From Thiomonas sp. (GTDB taxonomy: Bacteria > Pseudomonadota > Gammaproteobacteria > Burkholderiales > Burkholderiaceae_C), in assembly GCA_027451915.1 (NCBI GenBank), contig DAIDHU010000325.1, positions 1 to 7,838 of the forward strand: a stretch of DNA of 7,838 bases, read 5' to 3'. Below, one piece after another: positions 5,267 through 7,838 of the stretch. The notes under the pieces are model-generated. The model saw only the letters and a list, made by a program, of their open reading frames with translations, did not search any database and was not told where the DNA came from. Positions within the stretch are counted from its first letter, which is position 1, and each line of letters opens with the position of its first letter. Both the position numbers and the translations under genes were made by a program.

Positions 5267-7759
5267 TCAGGCCTCGCGCACCGTCACGACGCCGCGCAGG
5301 TTGGCCGCACTGCAATGGACTCTCGCGCCCGGTGCGAGCGCGGCGGGCCGCAGGCGCACGATACGCTCGACGCTCGGCGCGAGATGAAAGGCGTCATCCT
5401 CTGGCTCGTACCCGGGGGCCTCGATCTCGACGCCCAGCAGCAGCTCGTCGGACTGCAGATACAGCCAGCGGTCCGCTCCGTCCGCGACCAGGCGCAGGCG
5501 CAGCGCCGCGGTCACCGGCTCCACGCGCATGCCCGAGGGGAAATGAAAGGCCTCCGAGACCATCTCGCCGGCGGCGTCGAGCAGACGCGCGATCACCGTA
5601 TCGTGCGCCGGCGGGCCGAAGCGGTAGGCATGGTTGATGTCGACGAAATGCCCGAACAGCTCGGTGGTGCCCACGCGCGCGCAGCCCGCCGGGTCGACGC
5701 GCATCGCGCGCTCGGCGCGCAGGGTCCGGATACGGCCCGCCTGCCAGAGTTCCACGACCAGTGTGCCCTCGAGGCCTTCGGGGCGATCGTTGAGCACCAG
5801 GAAATCACAACCCTCGAGGCCTCGATCGTCGATCAGCACCGCCCGCGGCGCTAGGCATCGCTTCAGCGCCCAGTAGGCCGGCTTGGGCCGCGCTTCCGAG
5901 TCCAGCACCCCCCAGCCGGCGCCTTGCGCGAGATCGCGCAGCCACCACACCAGCCCGCCCTGGCAGCCGGAATCCGAAGCCCGCCAGGTCGCGAACACGC
6001 GACTCATCAGTTCGCCGCTGACCAGGCTCGACCAGCGCAGGTAAGCCTGCGGGTCCACCATGCGCATGTCCCGCGCATCGGCACGCACCAACTCCGGGAA
6101 ATAATGATCCCGCACGTCCTCGAAATCCCAGCCGGCGCCGGCGTCGCGCGGCACGCCGGCCTTCCAGCGCGGATCGTGCGGGCCCAGATGACCGAGGCCG
6201 GACCGCTCCAGCGCGACCTGCGACGGCACGTTGGACAGGCCCAGGCACTCCGCCGCCAGACGGACTCGGGCCAATCGCGCATCCGCGAGCGGCCGCCGGT
6301 AGGCCCCGACGCCGTAGTAGTGGCTGACCCCCGACGAAGCATGGAAGGGCAGCGCGCCCCCCGAGGGCGACGAACGCACCCAAGCGCTGGCCGACCGCAT
6401 GCGCGCGTGCAGGCGAGGTACCTGCTCGCTCAGGAAGGCGTGGCTCCACGCGGCCTCGGGCAAGCCCATCATCGCGGCCTGCTGCTCGATCTCGCTGCCG
6501 CCGCACACCACCGCCGCGCAGGCGTGGCGCTGCAGCCTGCGCAGAATCTGTTCCACCTCCTCTCGAACCTCCTCCTCGAAGCCCGGATCCTCGAAGGGGT
6601 AATCCATGTTCGCGAACATGAGGTCCTGCCACACCAGGATGCCCAGGCGATCGCAGGCGGCGTAGAACTCGTCGCTGGCGTAGGTCGCGGTGCCGACGAT
6701 GCGCAGCATGTTCATGCCGGCCGCGACCACGCACGCCAGCAGGGTCTCCAGGTTCGCGGGGTCCGGGTCGGGGCGCCGCAGGTCCGCGACCGTCCAGCAG
6801 GCCCCGCGCACGAACAGCGGCCGGCCGTTGCAGCGCAATTCCAGCGCGCCTTCGGGGTGGAGCAGCTCGAAGGACTTGAAGCCAAGGCGCCCGCCATCGA
6901 TGCGCGTGCTGCCTCGCGGGCCCCGCAGCTCGAGCTCGCAGTCGTACAGTGCCGGGCTTCCATGCGTGTGCGGCCACCAGGGCTCGATGCCGTCGAGCTC
7001 GATGTCGTGCGCCTCGATGCCCTCCGCATGCAGCCGGGTGGCATCGACCCTGTGCAGGTGGGAGCCCAGGCGCAGCACGACCGACTCACAGGCGTCGCAC
7101 CCGAGCGAGGTCCAGCGCGCCCCCAGGCGCAGCACGGCACGACCGGCTCGCCATGCGGGCGCGAGCTCCAGCTCGTGCACGTCGAAGCCGCGCACGCCTT
7201 CCAGGTGGCAGGGCCGCCACGGCCCCACGATGTCGGAGCGGGGATTCCAGCTGCTCACGCGTCCGAGCAGGGTGGTGCGGAACCAGCGCAGGTTCTGCGA
7301 CGCCACCAGCGCTGTCTTCCAGCGCGGCCGCGCGCGGCGGGCACGCAACTCGGGCGCCAGCGCGGTACAGCGCAGGACCAGCTCTCTCGGGCGGCCCTCC
7401 AGCGGAACGACGTAGGCGCGGTGCATGTTGCGTGCGCCCAGCACCACCTGGCCGTCGACCCAAACGTCGACCAGGGTGGCCAGCCCCTCGAAGCGCAGGC
7501 GCATCGCCTCCACGTCGTCCCAGCGGGGCAGCTCGCGGCGGAACCACCAGTCGAAGTTGTCCAGTCCCTGTCCGTCCGACTCATCGCCGTCCAGAGCGGC
7601 CGCCACCGTGGTCGGCAGCGTGACTGCGCACCAGCCCTGCGCGGGCAGGTTCCCGGGGCCCCCAAAGGCCCCAGGCTGGCTTCGCAGCATGCTCCACCCG
7701 GAGTCGAGCGGCTCGCTTCGATGCGCGTCGATCCGGCGACTCGCCAGGCACAGGCTCAT
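5267..7759 (-). CDS. Glycoside hydrolase family 2 protein, beta-mannosidase-like
   Basis: The 830 residues follow the beta-mannosidase order: N-terminal sugar-binding domain (about 20-160), Ig-like domain, TIM barrel (about 280-620) and C-terminal beta domains ending in a mannosidase Ig-like module. Barrel landmarks are MLRIVGTATYASDEFY and LGILVWQDLMFANMDYP. The acid/base region is C-G-G-S422-E423-I-E-Q-Q. SHYYGVGAYRRP leads into AAE504CLGLSNVP, where E504 is the expected nucleophile, 81 residues after E423. GGLVWWLRDL with its GWGVLDSEARPKPAYWALKR continuation closes the barrel. S422 replaces the Asn that nearly always precedes the acid/base Glu, and the usual upstream Trp is Val, so activity or specificity may differ. 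There is no signal peptide, so it probably acts in the cytoplasm. ATG 7759 is preferred over an in-frame TTG at 7783 because it overlaps the upstream stop as ATGA and follows a G-rich stretch. Sugar specificity (mannose or another) is not determined. Confidence 0.88.
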   Translation of the reverse strand: MSLCLASRRIDAHRSEPLDSGWSMLRSQPGAFGGPGNLPAQGWCAVTLPTTVAAALDGDESDGQGLDNFDWWFRRELPRWDDVEAMRLRFEGLATLVDVWVDGQVVLGARNMHRAYVVPLEGRPRELVLRCTALAPELRARRARPRWKTALVASQNLRWFRTTLLGRVSSWNPRSDIVGPWRPCHLEGVRGFDVHELELAPAWRAGRAVLRLGARWTSLGCDACESVVLRLGSHLHRVDATRLHAEGIEAHDIELDGIEPWWPHTHGSPALYDCELELRGPRGSTRIDGGRLGFKSFELLHPEGALELRCNGRPLFVRGACWTVADLRRPDPDPANLETLLACVVAAGMNMLRIVGTATYASDEFYAACDRLGILVWQDLMFANMDYPFEDPGFEEEVREEVEQILRRLQRHACAAVVCGGSEIEQQAAMMGLPEAAWSHAFLSEQVPRLHARMRSASAWVRSSPSGGALPFHASSGVSHYYGVGAYRRPLADARLARVRLAAECLGLSNVPSQVALERSGLGHLGPHDPRWKAGVPRDAGAGWDFEDVRDHYFPELVRADARDMRMVDPQAYLRWSSLVSGELMSRVFATWRASDSGCQGGLVWWLRDLAQGAGWGVLDSEARPKPAYWALKRCLAPRAVLIDDRGLEGCDFLVLNDRPEGLEGTLVVELWQAGRIRTLRAERAMRVDPAGCARVGTTELFGHFVDINHAYRFGPPAHDTVIARLLDAAGEMVSEAFHFPSGMRVEPVTAALRLRLVADGADRWLYLQSDELLLGVEIEAPGYEPEDDAFHLAPSVERIVRLRPAALAPGARVHCSAANLRGVVTVREA

Positions 7760-7838
7760 CGACGAGCCCCCACCACCCCGCAAGGAACCAACCGCGCGCG
7801 CATCGCCGCAGCCTCAGCCATACCTGGCACGCAGCGTG
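7756..7838 (-). CDS. C-terminal end of an unidentified upstream gene (partial)
   Basis: On the minus strand, one frame stays open from the window edge to a TGA at 7758-7756, giving 26 residues that end PCGVVGARR. The other two frames both hit stops close to the edge. The TGA overlaps the GH2 start as ATGA, a common arrangement for translationally coupled genes, which supports it as a real gene end. Too little is seen to identify a family. The start and nearly all of the gene lie beyond the window. Confidence 0.55.
   Translation of the reverse strand, partial: RCVPGMAEAAAMRARLVPCGVVGARR

Noticed and set aside
5805..6977. 390-codon open frame on the - strand inside the GH2 gene
   Set aside because: It is a +1/-1 frame shadow with Arg/Ala/Gly-rich content. 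The GH2 catalytic landmarks read continuously in the other frame without a frameshift.
7760..7783. TTG at 7783 as the GH2 start
   Set aside because: It would add only eight Gly/Ser-rich residues and has no ribosome binding site. The ATG at 7759 overlaps the upstream stop as ATGA and leads straight into the conserved N-terminal domain.

Overview
The window is very GC-rich, gene-dense bacterial DNA. Codon third positions are strongly G/C, which leaves long open frames opposite the real genes. The Tgt protein (for example SPVNGDKL followed by SMQIQT) and the MFS protein that opens with FAPFFWTQF and an NDNLFKF motif look most like those of Betaproteobacteria, probably Burkholderiales. That placement is inference from remembered sequences, not from a search.

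Layout. On the + strand, the 3' part of a family 2 glycosyltransferase gene (1-948) is followed after 42 bp by a complete tgt gene (991-2133), which makes the queuosine-pathway tRNA-guanine transglycosylase. On the - strand, a tight block reads from the right edge leftwards. It holds the last 26 codons of an unidentified gene (7838-7756), a GH2 beta-mannosidase-like protein (7759-5267), a 593-residue protein of two tandem alpha/beta-hydrolase domains (5259-3478) and an LplT-like MFS transporter (3474-2134). Its junctions are an ATGA stop/start overlap, a 7-bp gap and a 3-bp gap, so it is almost certainly one transcript with coupled translation. Its promoter lies beyond the right edge. The two strands converge at 2133/2134 with no spacer: the stop codons of tgt and the MFS gene together form the palindrome TGATCA.

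How the genes may work together. The glycosyltransferase, the signal-peptide-less GH2 protein and the double hydrolase suggest the edge of an exopolysaccharide or other surface-glycan locus. Both hydrolase domains carry motifs I associate with the hydrolases of exosortase-A/exopolysaccharide loci (GLRLG in the first, GLCSGA in the second), here fused in one chain. tgt is a housekeeping tRNA-modification gene and probably marks the chromosomal backbone beside that locus. No RNA gene, insertion sequence, CRISPR array or attachment site was seen, and no gene-free stretch exceeds 42 bp.

The most noteworthy points are the degenerate active site of the first hydrolase domain beside a Cys-nucleophile second domain, and a GH2 enzyme that has Ser-Glu where the family nearly always has Asn-Glu. 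The operon that joins them to a lipid-type MFS transporter is the third.
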